From the NCBI GenBank assembly GCA_027484315.1, contig JAIXTE010000097.1, positions 1 to 64,000 on the forward strand: a stretch of DNA of 64,000 nt, written 5' to 3'. Below, in pieces: positions 49,972 through 59,602 of the stretch. The position numbers and the translations under genes are program-made. This stretch comes from Burkholderiales bacterium. GTDB taxonomy: Bacteria > Pseudomonadota > Gammaproteobacteria > Burkholderiales > Burkholderiaceae_B. Below the pieces are notes generated by a model, which searched no databases, was not told the origin of the DNA, and worked only from the letters and a program-made list of their open reading frames with translations. The number at the start of each line of letters is the position of its first letter. Position 1 is the stretch's first letter.

Positions 49972-51216
49972 TCAGGCGTGTTGGGCAAGGTGGACGAGTA
50001 GTGCTTGGGCAGACTGAAGTTTACTCATCTTCTCGAGACGGATTGGGGCTTCAGTGTGGCTATACAGGGTCAGTTCGCTAATGTCTGCTCCCAAAGCGTC
50101 TTGGGCCAGATTGCCAATGATGAAGTGTGCCTTTTTCTTGTCCAATTTGTGGCTTGCATACTGGTCCAGATTTTCTGTTTCGGCTGCAAAACCAACCACC
50201 AGCAATGGCTTATTGCGTTGCTGGGCCCGTTGTTGAGCCCATTGACCAACCTCGGCCAGAATATCGGGGTTCAGCTCAAATTCCATATCCAAACCGGCGG
50301 GCTGGCCTTCCTGTTTTTTCTGTTTCGATGCGCTGGGGTTTTTGATGCCGTAATCAGCCACAGCCGCCACGCCGATGAACAGGTCCGCTTGCTCCAGGTG
50401 GGTGAATACAGCTGCGTGCATTTGCTTTGCGGATTGCACAGGGTGCAGCCGCGCACCATAGGGGGCGGGCAGGGCAGTTGGACCGCTGACCAGTGTGACG
50501 TGTGCACCCATGAGCCAGGCTGCCTGAGCCAGGGCGTATCCCATTTTGCCGCTGGACCTGTTGGTGATTCCGCGAACCGGATCGATTGCTTCAAACGTGG
50601 GGCCAGCGGTCAGGAGAAGATTCTTGCCTGCCAGTGGTTTTGGATTGATGGCCCGAGCCAGTTCAAGCACAATTTCAAAGGGCTCCAGCATGCGTCCGCT
50701 GCCTACTTCGCCGCAGGCCTGTTCGCCGGCGGCAGGCCCAAACACATGGATACCGTCTGATTGCAAGCAAGCAATGTTGCGCTGTGTGGCCGGGTTGTTC
50801 CACATTTCCACATTCATGGCCGGCGCAACGGCCAAGGGGCAGTTGCGCGCCAATACCAGATTGTCGAGCAGATTGTCTGCAAAACCGTGGGCGTATTTGG
50901 CCAATGAGTTGGCAGTGCAAGGGGCAACCAGTAAAAAATCAGCCTGCCGGGAAATGTCGATATGCGGCATGCCCCGGTCGTTGTTTCCTGCGGGCCATTG
51001 CGACACATGCACGGGTTTGCCCGACAGGGCTTGAAAGGTCAGCGGGGCGATGAAACGGGTGGCCGATTCGGTCATGACCACCTGCACATCGCAACCTTGT
51101 TTGATGAGCAGGCGCACCAACTCCGCGGATTTGTAGGCGGCAATGCCACCGCAAACGCCCAGCACCACGCGAAGTTGATTCAAACCGGGAAGCTGGGGAA
51201 GTTCAACAGGGCGCAT
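49972..51216 (-). CDS. coaBC: Phosphopantothenoylcysteine synthetase/decarboxylase (bifunctional)
   Basis: This fused enzyme performs two steps of coenzyme A synthesis. The 414-residue product has the N-terminal flavin decarboxylase CoaC (GVCGGIAAYKSAELVRLL, PCTANSLAKYAHGFADNL, APAMNVEMWNNPATQRN). The C-terminal CoaB synthetase has LLTAGPTFEAIDPVRGITNR, SSGKMGYALAQAA and the lysine-rich KLDKKKAHFIIGN. The decarboxylase cysteine region SDGIHVFGPAAGEQACGEVGSGRM is present. It lies 12 bp after lspA and upstream of dut, a conserved pairing. Confidence 0.96.
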   Translation of the reverse strand: MRPVELPQLPGLNQLRVVLGVCGGIAAYKSAELVRLLIKQGCDVQVVMTESATRFIAPLTFQALSGKPVHVSQWPAGNNDRGMPHIDISRQADFLLVAPCTANSLAKYAHGFADNLLDNLVLARNCPLAVAPAMNVEMWNNPATQRNIACLQSDGIHVFGPAAGEQACGEVGSGRMLEPFEIVLELARAINPKPLAGKNLLLTAGPTFEAIDPVRGITNRSSGKMGYALAQAAWLMGAHVTLVSGPTALPAPYGARLHPVQSAKQMHAAVFTHLEQADLFIGVAAVADYGIKNPSASKQKKQEGQPAGLDMEFELNPDILAEVGQWAQQRAQQRNKPLLVVGFAAETENLDQYASHKLDKKKAHFIIGNLAQDALGADISELTLYSHTEAPIRLEKMSKLQSAQALLVHLAQHA

Positions 51217-51228
51217 GGTGGTGGAGCC

Positions 51229-51831
51229 TCAGGCTTTTTTTGCGGGCGGGCTTTTGTTTTCCTTGTTGAAAAACAATTCGTCCACGATCAGGCCGACTGC
51301 GCCCATTGAGATGGCCACGTCTGCCACGTTGAAGGCAGGCCAGTGGTAGTTCTGAATGTAAAAATCAAGAAAGTCGATGACTGCGCCATGCAACAGGCGA
51401 TCAATCAGGTTGCCCAAGGCACCGCCTAAAATACAGGCCAGGCAAAACATGGCAAATTTTCTGTGACTTGACGAGCGCATCATGAATACGATGACGATGG
51501 ACGCGATCACTGCCACGCCTGACAGAAAGTGTTTTTGCCACCCTTCCTGATCGGCCAAAAAGCTGAAGGCAGCACCTGGGTTCAGCACATACACCAGGTT
51601 GAAATAGCTGGTGACTTCAATCACTGACCCCAGGTCAAGCTTGGCCTGTACCCAAAGCTTTGTGATTTGGTCGAGCACAATGATGATCAGCGAAAAGCCG
51701 ATCCAGGGCAGGATCGACTTTTTGATCGCGGGCACATTGCCTGGTGTATTGGCTGGTGCCTTACTTGCCGCTTTGTTTCCTGATGACTCGGACTTGGGCG
51801 AGGCATTTTTTTTGGGTTGCTGGTTAGACAT
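51229..51831 (-). CDS. lspA: Lipoprotein signal peptidase
   Basis: LspA cleaves prolipoprotein signal peptides in the inner membrane. The 200-residue protein has four helices and the catalytic aspartates in [18 protein letters not shown] (Asp153) and [11 protein letters not shown] (Asp171). It carries an N-terminal Lys/Ser/Ala/Pro-rich cytosolic extension of about 38 residues, so it is longer than E. coli LspA (164). The ATG at 51831 overlaps the ileS end by eight bases; a start closer to the first helix cannot be excluded, but no in-frame ATG lies between. LptE and other lipoproteins would be its substrates. Confidence 0.94.
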   Translation of the reverse strand: MSNQQPKKNASPKSESSGNKAASKAPANTPGNVPAIKKSILPWIGFSLIIIVLDQITKLWVQAKLDLGSVIEVTSYFNLVYVLNPGAAFSFLADQEGWQKHFLSGVAVIASIVIVFMMRSSSHRKFAMFCLACILGGALGNLIDRLLHGAVIDFLDFYIQNYHWPAFNVADVAISMGAVGLIVDELFFNKENKSPPAKKA

Positions 51832-54619
51832 GGTTGCGCACCTCGCCTTCACCAAACAGGTTGCTCACACAACGGCCACACACACCGGGGTGTTGAGAAT
51901 CGGCGCCTGTGTCGGGGCGCACATGCCAGCAGCGTTCGCATTTCTCGCCGCTTGCAGTGCCTACCTCGATTTTTTCAACATCTGCTTTTGAAATTGACAC
52001 ATTGGACACGATGAACAGGAACTTCAGATCGTCGCCCAAGCTTGCGGCGGCGGCATGAAGCTCTTCAGGCAAATGCAGGCTGACGGAACCCTGCAGCGAT
52101 GAGCCGATCTTGCCCTCTGTGCGCAGGTTTTCCAGTTCCTTGACAACGCGGGCGCGCAAATCCAACAGGCCAGCCCATTTGCTGCTCAATGATTCCGCAT
52201 TGGCCACAGCAGGTACTTTGTAAAACTCGTTACAGAAAATTGAGGCTTCCACATTGCCCATCACTTCACATGCTTCTTCGGCCGTGAAGCTGAGGATGGG
52301 CGCCATCAGGCGCAACAGTGCATGGGTGATGTGATACAGCGCGGTTTGGGCACTGCGTCGCGATTTTGAATCCACGCCCGTGGTGTACAGGCGATCTTTC
52401 AGCACATCGAGATAGAACGAGCCCAGGTCTTCAGAGCAGAAAATTTGAAGCTTGCTGACGATGGGGTGGAACTCATAACTTTGATAGTGCGCTTCACATT
52501 CGCTTTGCAACTTGCTGATCAAGGCAAGGGCATACTGATCGACCTCGGCCAGCTCGGCTGTGGGAACAGCCTGTGTTGCAAAGTCGAAGTCGGAAATATT
52601 GGCCAGCAAAAAACGCAATGTATTGCGAATGCGGCGGTAGCTTTCCACCACGCGCTTCAAAATTTCATCGGAAATGGTTAATTCACCGGAGTAATCGGTA
52701 CTTGCGACCCACAGGCGCAAAATTTCAGCGCCCATCTTGTCGGTGACCTGCTGGGGCGCAATCACGTTGCCCACCGATTTGCTCATTTTCCGACCCTGAC
52801 CGTCGACCACAAAACCATGGGTGAGCAGAGCCTTGTAAGGGGGCACGCCGTTGATCATGCAGCTGGTGAGCAAGCTGGAATGGAACCAGCCACGGTGCTG
52901 GTCTGAACCTTCGAGGTACAGGTCAGCCGGGAAATGGCTTTCATCGGCGTGGCTGCCGCGCAACACGGTTTCATGCGTGGTGCCGGAGTCGAACCAGACA
53001 TCGAGTGTGTCGGGGTTCTTGACGTAGTGTTTGGCTTCCTCGCCAATCAATTCTTCAACGGTGACGTGCTGCCAGGCCTCGATGCCTTTTTGCTCGATCA
53101 TCTGGGCAATGGTTTCGGTCAGTTCGGCTGTGCGCGGGTGCAGTTCACCGGTTTCGCGGTGCACCAGGAAGGCCATGGGCACGCCCCATTGGCGTTGGCG
53201 TGACAATGTCCAGTCCGGCCGGTTGGCAATCATGGCATGCAAACGGGCCTTGCCCCAGGCGGGGAAAAACTCGGTGGCTTCAACACCAGCAAGGGCCTTT
53301 TCACGCAAGGTGCCGGAACCGTCATTGGACTTCACGTCCATGCCCGCAAACCATTGCGAGGTGGCGCGGTAAATGATCGGCGTTTTGTGGCGCCAGCAGT
53401 GCATGTAGCTGTGACCAAACTTGACCTGCTTGACGAGTGAACCCACCTCGATCATTTTTTCAACAATCAGCGGGTTCGCCTTCCAGATGTGCTGGCCGCC
53501 AAAAAATGGCAATGAGTCGACATATTGGCCGTTGCCCATCACCGGGTTGATGATGTCGACGTCTTTCATGCCGTAGGCTTTGCTGGTCAAAAAGTCGTCC
53601 ACGCCATACGCAGGTGAGCAATGCACAATGCCGGTACCCGCGTCGGTGCTGACATAGTTGGCCAGGTACACGGGGCTCAATCTGTCATAGAAGGGGTGGT
53701 GAAAGGCGATGCCCTCCAGTGATGCACCTGCGGCCGTGGCCAGTTCAGTGCCTTGAAGTTCATAGCTTTCCAGGCAGGGCTTCACACGTTCCTGGGCCAG
53801 CAACAAATACTTGCTGCCCACAGCCACGAGGCTGTAGACCAGCTCCGGGTGCATGTTCAAGGCCTGGTTTGCAGGCAGTGTCCATGGGGTTGTGGTCCAG
53901 ATGACCAGTTGGCCTGGTTTAGCCTGCAGGGTTGCCAGCGGCACATTGAATGCTGTGGCCAGCTTGTCCAGCGTGGCTTCGTTGAAGGCAAACCCCACGT
54001 CCACGGCGATGTCTTGCTTGTCCTTGTATTCCACTTCCGCTTCAGCAAGCGCTGAGCCACAGTCGAAACACCAATTCACGGGTTTCAGACCCCGGAATAC
54101 ATAGCCCTTTTCCATGATTTTGCCCAAGGCGCGAAGTTCATCCGCCTCGTTGCCAAAGTTCATGGTTTTGTAGGGGTTGTCCCAATCGGCCAGCACGCCC
54201 AGACGGATGAAATCTTTCTTCTGGCGCTCAATTTGCTCGGTCGCATAGGCGCGGCTTTTTTCCTGAACTTCCAGGGTTGGGCGGCCCTTGCCGTGGGTTT
54301 TCTCGATCTGGATTTCAATCGGCATGCCGTGGCAGTCCCAGCCCGGCACATAGCGTGCATCGTAACCGGCCAGGCAGCGACACTTCACAATGATGTCTTT
54401 CAGAATCTTGTTAACCGCGTGGCCAATGTGAATGTCACCGTTGGCATAGGGTGGGCCGTCGTGCAGGACAAATTTGGGTTTGCCCGCTTTCGATTGGCGA
54501 ATGGCCTTGTACAAGTCTTCCTTGCACCATTTTTCAACCCAGTTCGGTTCCCGGGCGGGCAGGTTGCCGCGCATGGGGAAGGGGGTGTCGGGCAGGTTCA
54601 GTGTGTTCTTGTAATCCAT
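51824..54619 (-). CDS. ileS: Isoleucyl-tRNA synthetase
   Basis: This 931-residue class I synthetase has the HIGH motif as [16 protein letters not shown], the CP1 editing domain ([13 protein letters not shown]), the KMSKS motif as [10 protein letters not shown], and a C-terminal zinc finger with CERCWH and CGRC. The length and the bacterial-type zinc tail match the E. coli enzyme (938), which predicts mupirocin sensitivity by family. It is six bases after ribF and overlaps lspA. Confidence 0.97.
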   Translation of the reverse strand: MDYKNTLNLPDTPFPMRGNLPAREPNWVEKWCKEDLYKAIRQSKAGKPKFVLHDGPPYANGDIHIGHAVNKILKDIIVKCRCLAGYDARYVPGWDCHGMPIEIQIEKTHGKGRPTLEVQEKSRAYATEQIERQKKDFIRLGVLADWDNPYKTMNFGNEADELRALGKIMEKGYVFRGLKPVNWCFDCGSALAEAEVEYKDKQDIAVDVGFAFNEATLDKLATAFNVPLATLQAKPGQLVIWTTTPWTLPANQALNMHPELVYSLVAVGSKYLLLAQERVKPCLESYELQGTELATAAGASLEGIAFHHPFYDRLSPVYLANYVSTDAGTGIVHCSPAYGVDDFLTSKAYGMKDVDIINPVMGNGQYVDSLPFFGGQHIWKANPLIVEKMIEVGSLVKQVKFGHSYMHCWRHKTPIIYRATSQWFAGMDVKSNDGSGTLREKALAGVEATEFFPAWGKARLHAMIANRPDWTLSRQRQWGVPMAFLVHRETGELHPRTAELTETIAQMIEQKGIEAWQHVTVEELIGEEAKHYVKNPDTLDVWFDSGTTHETVLRGSHADESHFPADLYLEGSDQHRGWFHSSLLTSCMINGVPPYKALLTHGFVVDGQGRKMSKSVGNVIAPQQVTDKMGAEILRLWVASTDYSGELTISDEILKRVVESYRRIRNTLRFLLANISDFDFATQAVPTAELAEVDQYALALISKLQSECEAHYQSYEFHPIVSKLQIFCSEDLGSFYLDVLKDRLYTTGVDSKSRRSAQTALYHITHALLRLMAPILSFTAEEACEVMGNVEASIFCNEFYKVPAVANAESLSSKWAGLLDLRARVVKELENLRTEGKIGSSLQGSVSLHLPEELHAAAASLGDDLKFLFIVSNVSISKADVEKIEVGTASGEKCERCWHVRPDTGADSQHPGVCGRCVSNLFGEGEVRNHV

Positions 54620-54625
54620 ATCGGG

Positions 54626-55582
54626 TTAACAGCCTGTGTTTGAAATCTGGGGTTGGTTGGCGGCAAGCAGTGCCATGGCCTTTGCAGTGTCTTGGTGCAT
54701 CTGGGTCACCATGGTGTCGAGCGAATCAAAGTGTTGTTCCGGGCGAATGTGGGCCAAGACCTCAATGCGCAACAGCTTGCTGTAGGCATTGCCTTGCCAG
54801 TCTGGAATAAAGGTTTCCAGCAAAATCTGATCGGATTCTTCCACGGTGGGGCGGACACCCATGCTGGCCACTGCCGGCAGGGGCTTCGCTTCCAAGCCAT
54901 GTACCCACACTGCCAGAATGCCGGTCAGTGCGCTGGCTCGGCCGGTGATTTTCAGGTTCATGGTGGGAAAGCCCAACGTACGCCCCAGCTTTTTTCCGTG
55001 AATGATGTGCCCGGAATACACCAGGGGATGGCCGAGCATCTGGGTGGCTTTGGCCACATCACCCGCCTTCAGCGCGTCCCGAATGTTGGAGCTGGAAACC
55101 CGTGTGCCGTTGCTCTGAACTTCGGCGAGGTCGTTGACGACAAAGCCCTGTGCATCACTCAGTTGTTTGAGCAGTGCAAAATCTCCAGCGCGTTTTGCAC
55201 CGAATCGAAAGTCGTCTCCAACCCACACCTGTTTGGCGTTTAACTGGTCGAGCAGTACGTTCTGGACAAAGGCCTGCGGGCTGAGTGCAGCCATGGTTTT
55301 GTCAAAGGGCAAAATGCACACCTGTTCAATCCCGCAGCGTTTCATTTCGATAACGCGGTCGCGCAGGGTGGAAATTCTGTCGAGCTTGAAGCTGCTACTG
55401 AAAAATTCCTTGGGGTGCGGGTGAAAGGTGACCACAGTGGGTACCAGTCCCTGCGCCCGCGCAACGGCAACAACGCGGCGGAACAACTCGGCATGGCCAG
55501 AGTGAACGCCATCGAAATTGCCAATGGTGAGCGCAGTGCCCTGTGTCAATGTGTGTGGCCGGGGGCGACGAATGATTTTCAT
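54626..55582 (-). CDS. ribF: Bifunctional riboflavin kinase/FMN adenylyltransferase
   Basis: RibF makes FMN and then FAD from riboflavin. The 318-residue product has the N-terminal nucleotidyltransferase motif IGNFDGVHSGHAEL near residue 22, VGDDFRFGAKRAGD and RVSSSNIRDALKAGD. The C-terminal flavokinase domain has GHIIHGKKLGRTLGFPTMNL. It is the first gene of the ribF-ileS-lspA-coaBC-dut operon and divergent from purN. No FMN riboswitch is evident upstream in the 104 bp gap. Confidence 0.96.
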   Translation of the reverse strand: MKIIRRPRPHTLTQGTALTIGNFDGVHSGHAELFRRVVAVARAQGLVPTVVTFHPHPKEFFSSSFKLDRISTLRDRVIEMKRCGIEQVCILPFDKTMAALSPQAFVQNVLLDQLNAKQVWVGDDFRFGAKRAGDFALLKQLSDAQGFVVNDLAEVQSNGTRVSSSNIRDALKAGDVAKATQMLGHPLVYSGHIIHGKKLGRTLGFPTMNLKITGRASALTGILAVWVHGLEAKPLPAVASMGVRPTVEESDQILLETFIPDWQGNAYSKLLRIEVLAHIRPEQHFDSLDTMVTQMHQDTAKAMALLAANQPQISNTGC

Positions 55583-55686
55583 ACCGCGTGATTCGGCTCG
55601 TTAGTGGTTGCAAAACAACCGGTCATTATAAGGCCGGAATCATTAAAATTAAGGCTTTTTCGCCCGCACAGTGATAAACTCGCGCC

Positions 55687-56328
55687 ATGCAAAATTCCAC
55701 ACCTTCCGTCGTCATTCTGATCTCGGGGCGGGGTTCAAACTTGAATGCCCTGATCGATCACGCCAAGCAGACCGGGGCTTACCAAATTCGCGCAGTCATT
55801 TCCAACCGCCCAGCAGCGGCTGGCCTTGCCTTGGCTCAAGCCGCCGGGCTGGACACTGCTGTTCTGGACCACACTGAATATGAAAGCCGGGAAGCCTTTG
55901 ACGCAGCCTTGGCCGACCTCATTGACCGGTATCAGCCGGGCTGGTTGGTACTGGCCGGCTTCATGCGGGTGCTCACGGAAGGGTTTGTAAACAGGTACCT
56001 GGGTCGATTGGTGAATATTCATCCCTCGCTGCTGCCCGCGTTTCCGGGTTTGAAAACCCACCAGCAGGCCCTCGAGGCGGGGGTTCGGGTGCATGGTGTG
56101 ACTGTTCATTTGGTCACCCCTGAGCTTGACCACGGTCCGATTGTGGACCAAGCCATGTTGCGGGTGTTGCCAGGCGACACAGCAGAAACACTGGCTGCCC
56201 GCGTGCTGGAGCTTGAGCATCAAATTTATCCCCGGGCCTTGTCTGCATTGGCCAGTGGGCGAATTAAATCAGTGAACGGAAGGCTTGAAGGTACTTTGAC
56301 CTTGCCTTTGGTTCATGCAATTCAATAA
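55687..56328 (+). CDS. purN: Phosphoribosylglycinamide formyltransferase
   Basis: PurN formylates GAR with 10-formyl-THF in purine synthesis. The 213-residue protein has LISGRGSNLNALI near the N-terminus, LAGFMRVLTEGFVNRY, the active-site region NIHPSLLPAFPGLKTHQQAL with catalytic His, and VHLVTPELDHGPIVDQ with catalytic Asp. It starts at ATG 55687 and is followed after 14 bases by the RsmB-like methyltransferase gene. Confidence 0.96.
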   Translation: MQNSTPSVVILISGRGSNLNALIDHAKQTGAYQIRAVISNRPAAAGLALAQAAGLDTAVLDHTEYESREAFDAALADLIDRYQPGWLVLAGFMRVLTEGFVNRYLGRLVNIHPSLLPAFPGLKTHQQALEAGVRVHGVTVHLVTPELDHGPIVDQAMLRVLPGDTAETLAARVLELEHQIYPRALSALASGRIKSVNGRLEGTLTLPLVHAIQ

Positions 56329-56342
56329 TCAGGAATTTCTAT

Positions 56343-57689
56343 ATGGCCGGGTCAACTAAAAATACCCCATTTCGCAAACCCACAGCACGTCGTGAAACCA
56401 AGGTCGAGCGCCAGGGCGCCCAGTCGCGTTACGGCTTGGTGAGCACGGTTGCACAGTTGATCGACTTGTTGGCCCAGTTTGAAGGCCCGGCTGACGCTGC
56501 CATTTCCCGCTTTTTCAAGGATCACCCGGAGTTGGGTGGGCGTGATCGCCCCATGGTGGCCGAGGCTGTGTATTGCTGGCTGCGCTACCGCTACCGCATT
56601 AACCACCTGGCACAAGCGGGCGAAGGCCCCTCAGTGGTTCGCCAGGCCAAGCTGGCCCTGTTGTGGTCGGGTGCGCCCGAGCAGATTTGGTCAGCAGGCA
56701 AGCAGGCTGACAACGAGTGGTTAAGCCGCGTGATCAATATTTCAGCCGATGATTTGGGCGTAGAAGCCCGAACCTGCCTGCCCGAGTGGTTTTACGTGAA
56801 GTTGGCCGAGCAGTTCGGCGAGGCACGCGCAGAATCGTTTTCACAGGCTGTGCTGAGCGCAGCCCCCCTTGATTTGCGGGTGAACACCGTGAAGGCCAGC
56901 ACCACCGATTTGTTGGCGGCGCTCACCAATATGGGTATTCAAGTGAACCCGATCGAGGGTCTACCTGAAGGTTTGCGCGCAGTGGGCAAGCCCATTGTGG
57001 GCAAAACCGAGGTGTTTCAGGAAGGTTATTTCGAAGTGCAGGATGCAGGCAGCCAATGGGTTAGCCGCTTGGTGGCACCCCGCCGTGGCGACCTGGTGAT
57101 TGATTTCTGCGCTGGTGCAGGCGGCAAAACCCTGGCCATTGGCGCCCAGATGAAGAACACTGGCCGCATCGTGGCGTTGGATACATCGGAGAAGCGCCTT
57201 GTGAAGTTCAAGCCCCGCGCGGCAAGGTCGGGTTTGAGCAACTTCTACACGATGGTCATCAACGATGAAGCCGATCCACGCCTGAACAAGTATTTTGGCA
57301 AGGCTGACCGCGTTGTCACCGATGTGCCTTGCAGCGGCATGGGCACCTTGAGGCGCAATCCGGATCTTAAATTTAGACAGAGCTTGCAGAGTCTGGCAGA
57401 ATTGACCGCGAAGCAAAAATCCATCATTGAGCATGCAGCCAAGCTGGTTAAACCTGATGGGCGGCTTGTTTACATCACATGCAGTGTACTTCGTGACGAA
57501 AATGAAGACATTGTTAACGCATTTCTGGAAAGCAACCCCGAATTCCGGCTTCGCCGCTGGACCGAGGTGTTGAACCCCGGAGAGCGGCCTGTGAAGGCCA
57601 ACACGACTGATGACATGCTTCGGTTGTGGCCGGAAGACGGTGAGTCTGACGGTTTTTTTGCAGCAGTGTTACAACGTTCCAAAGCCTGA
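56343..57689 (+). CDS. RsmB/NOP family rRNA (cytosine-C5) methyltransferase
   Basis: The 448-residue protein has a basic N-terminus (about 40 residues), a NusB-like helical region (VAQLIDLLAQFEGPADAAIS) and a class I SAM methyltransferase domain. The domain shows VIDFCAGAGGKTLAIGA, TDVPCSGMGTLRRNPDLKFR (motif IV cysteine) and YITCSVLRDENEDIVNAFL (motif VI catalytic cysteine). Both cysteines of m5C RNA methyltransferases are intact. It is related to RsmB (Sun), but a canonical rsmB may exist elsewhere, so the exact target cytosine is left open. Confidence 0.9.
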   Translation: MAGSTKNTPFRKPTARRETKVERQGAQSRYGLVSTVAQLIDLLAQFEGPADAAISRFFKDHPELGGRDRPMVAEAVYCWLRYRYRINHLAQAGEGPSVVRQAKLALLWSGAPEQIWSAGKQADNEWLSRVINISADDLGVEARTCLPEWFYVKLAEQFGEARAESFSQAVLSAAPLDLRVNTVKASTTDLLAALTNMGIQVNPIEGLPEGLRAVGKPIVGKTEVFQEGYFEVQDAGSQWVSRLVAPRRGDLVIDFCAGAGGKTLAIGAQMKNTGRIVALDTSEKRLVKFKPRAARSGLSNFYTMVINDEADPRLNKYFGKADRVVTDVPCSGMGTLRRNPDLKFRQSLQSLAELTAKQKSIIEHAAKLVKPDGRLVYITCSVLRDENEDIVNAFLESNPEFRLRRWTEVLNPGERPVKANTTDDMLRLWPEDGESDGFFAAVLQRSKA

Positions 57690-57726
57690 ACTGAATATAA
57701 ATTCCAAATGTGTTTCGGGTTTGAAA

Positions 57727-57738
57727 GTACACTTGTAC
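57727..57738. promoter_or_regulatory. Candidate FabR/DesT-like operator upstream of the desaturase gene
   Basis: GTACACTTGTAC is a palindrome around a CT/AG centre (GTACA/TGTAC half-sites on the minus strand), 83 bases before the desaturase ATG. TetR-family regulators of unsaturated fatty acid synthesis (FabR, DesT) use operators with TACA/TGTA half-sites. The match is by pattern only. Confidence 0.4.
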
Positions 57739-57821
57739 ACTGAAAATATGATACGGCTCCTTCAGAAGCAAGACGAGATGGCCGTAACCTTTGAAAGACG
57801 ACCTGTTGAGAGTTTGTGAAT

Positions 57822-59015
57822 ATGATTGAATTTCTGACCTCGGGAATTACCGGTGCATCCGTGCTCCAGATGGTGATTTATACCCTGATCGTAACCCACA
57901 TCACGATTGTGGCAGTAACTGTGTATTTGCACCGTTGCCAAGCCCACCGTGCCTTGGAAGTGCACCCGGCACTGGCGCATTTTTTCCGCGCCTGGCTGTG
58001 GTTGACCACCGGCATGAGCACGCGTGCATGGGCTGCAATTCACCGCAAGCACCACGCCAAGTGCGAAACACCCGATGATCCACACAGCCCGCAAACCCGT
58101 GGCCTGAAAACCGTATTCTGGCGCGGTGCCGAGTTGTACCGTGCGGAGTCCAAGAACAAGGAAACCCTGGCCAAGTACAGCCACGGCACACCTGCCGACT
58201 TTCTGGAGTTCCAGGTGTACGAGCGTTTCCCATGGCAGGGCGTCGGTTTTACGCTGGTGCTGAGCTTCATCCTGTTTGGTTTTCCAGGAGTGAGCATTTG
58301 GGCCATTCAGATGTTGTGGATTCCCGTGTTGGCCGCTGGTGTCATCAATGGCATTGGCCACTACTGGGGTTACCGCAACTTTGATTGCCCGGACGCAAGC
58401 CGCAACATTTCCCCATTCGGTATCCTGATTGGTGGCGAAGAACTGCACAACAACCACCACACCCACGCCACTTCCGCCAAGTTGAGCAACAAGTGGTATG
58501 AGTTTGACATCGGCTGGATGTACATCAAGATTTTCAGTTTCCTGGGACTGGCCAAGGTCAAGAAAGTGGCTGAGTCGCCCAAGTTTTCATCAGAAAGCAA
58601 GCCCGTGCTGAGCCTCACTACTGTTCAAGCGGTTGTGAACCACCGCTATGATGTGATGGCCCGTTACGCCAGCTCCATGCGCAAGGCCTTCCGTTCAGAA
58701 GCGGGTGCTTTGAAGCAAAAAGCAGCCAATGCGCAGGAACGCAAGGTGTTGTCCAAAGGCACCAAGCTGTTGTCTATCGACGAAAGCAAGTTGTGCGATG
58801 TACAGCGTGCTGAATTGGCTCATCTGTGTGCGCAGTCCAAGGTGATCAACACCTTGGTGGAGATGCGTGCTGAGCTGCGTCAGATTTGGGAAAAAACCAA
58901 TTTGAGCCGTGAGCAGATGCTGGTTCAGTTGCAAGCCTGGTGCGAGCGTGCTGAGCAAAGTGGCATTCGCTGGCTGGAAGACATGTCAATTCGCATTCGA
59001 CGTTACGCGGCTTGA
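57822..59015 (+). CDS. DesA-type fatty acid desaturase
   Basis: This membrane di-iron acyl desaturase introduces a double bond into fatty acyl chains. The 397-residue product has the three histidine boxes HRCQAH (37-42), HRKHH (74-78) and HNNHH (209-213), and hydrophobic segments around 15-35, 52-66, 141-178 and 228-246. After about residue 250 a charged helical extension of about 145 residues follows (VINTLVEMRAELRQIWEKT, SGIRWLEDMSIRIRRYA), typical of the betaproteobacterial DesA family and absent from simple acyl-CoA desaturases. The ATG at 57822 has GAGAG nine bases upstream; a GTG six bases earlier is possible. A strong terminator follows. Confidence 0.9.
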   Translation: MIEFLTSGITGASVLQMVIYTLIVTHITIVAVTVYLHRCQAHRALEVHPALAHFFRAWLWLTTGMSTRAWAAIHRKHHAKCETPDDPHSPQTRGLKTVFWRGAELYRAESKNKETLAKYSHGTPADFLEFQVYERFPWQGVGFTLVLSFILFGFPGVSIWAIQMLWIPVLAAGVINGIGHYWGYRNFDCPDASRNISPFGILIGGEELHNNHHTHATSAKLSNKWYEFDIGWMYIKIFSFLGLAKVKKVAESPKFSSESKPVLSLTTVQAVVNHRYDVMARYASSMRKAFRSEAGALKQKAANAQERKVLSKGTKLLSIDESKLCDVQRAELAHLCAQSKVINTLVEMRAELRQIWEKTNLSREQMLVQLQAWCERAEQSGIRWLEDMSIRIRRYAA

Positions 59016-59045
59016 TGCGCTGATTGCAGCTTAGGCTGACTAGAG

Positions 59046-59078
59046 AAACCGCTGGTTGCGACCGGCGGTTTTTTTTTG
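59046..59078 (+). terminator. Intrinsic terminator of the desaturase gene
   Basis: AACCGCTGGT (59047-59056) pairs with ACCGGCGGTT (59061-59070) with one wobble and a TGCG loop, followed by eight further T residues, 31 bases after the stop codon. Confidence 0.92.
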
Positions 59079-59115
59079 TTGGTCTTATTCAGATTTGCAG
59101 AAAGTCACTTGTTCT

Positions 59116-59208
59116 GCCTTGATCAAGGCGTATTTCCCTTTTTGATTCTGGCTTGGGTCATGCGAAACGCAATGGCGTATTCGCATCGATTGCTTGCGCA
59201 ATCGCCCC
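59116..59208. repeat. Hairpin-rich direct repeat, copy 1
   Basis: The unit has three self-complementary parts: a perfect 14 bp palindrome GCCTTGATCAAGGC (59116-59129), a hairpin GCGAA-ACGC/GCGT-TTCGC (59162-59184) and a perfect hairpin GATTGC-TTGC-GCAATC (59188-59203). A second copy lies at 59261-59355. No protein is encoded. Confidence 0.8.
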
Positions 59209-59260
59209 GCGCGGGCTTTCGTGACGCAGATCTTGTTCGGTCTTCGTTACTCCTCATCTC

Positions 59261-59355
59261 GCCTTGGTCAAGGCTTGTTTCCCGTCCTCTTGATTCTGGC
59301 TTGGGTCATGCGAAACGCAAGGCGTCTTCGCATCGATTGCTTGCGCAATCGCCCC
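59261..59355. repeat. Hairpin-rich direct repeat, copy 2
   Basis: The second copy has GCCTTG-GT-CAAGGC (59261-59274), the same GCGAA-ACGC/GCGT-TTCGC hairpin with a shorter loop (AAG) and GATTGC-TTGC-GCAATC (59335-59350). Bases from about 59290 onward are almost identical to copy 1; the differences fall in hairpin loops or at an unpaired base, so the stems are kept. Confidence 0.8.
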
Positions 59356-59602
59356 TCGCTGCGAATCCAGCCGGGAAGCCTTGCCCTGAATCGGCAAGAT
59401 GATGCAGCAAACGAACACCTCCCAAGGCTGCGAACTTTCGCCAGTTAAGGGATGGTGACTGAGAGTTCCCTCAGGCTGTGAACTAGCACTGGTGGAGTTA
59501 TTCTCACCAGCGGTTGCAAGTTGCCTTTCGTGCAAGCCGCACGTTGCAGGTGCACACTCTTCGAGTTTGCAAAGGCTGCATTGCCCTAGCACCGCCATTT
59601 AA
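59356..59602. other. Non-coding remainder of the desaturase-rpmG gap
   Basis: No supported gene. There is a hairpin CTGGTG/CACCAG (around 59489-59510) with a 10-base loop, and two loosely similar segments GGCTGCGAACT and GGCTGTGAACT about 50 bases apart. Both are short and may be decayed repeat material. Confidence 0.4.
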
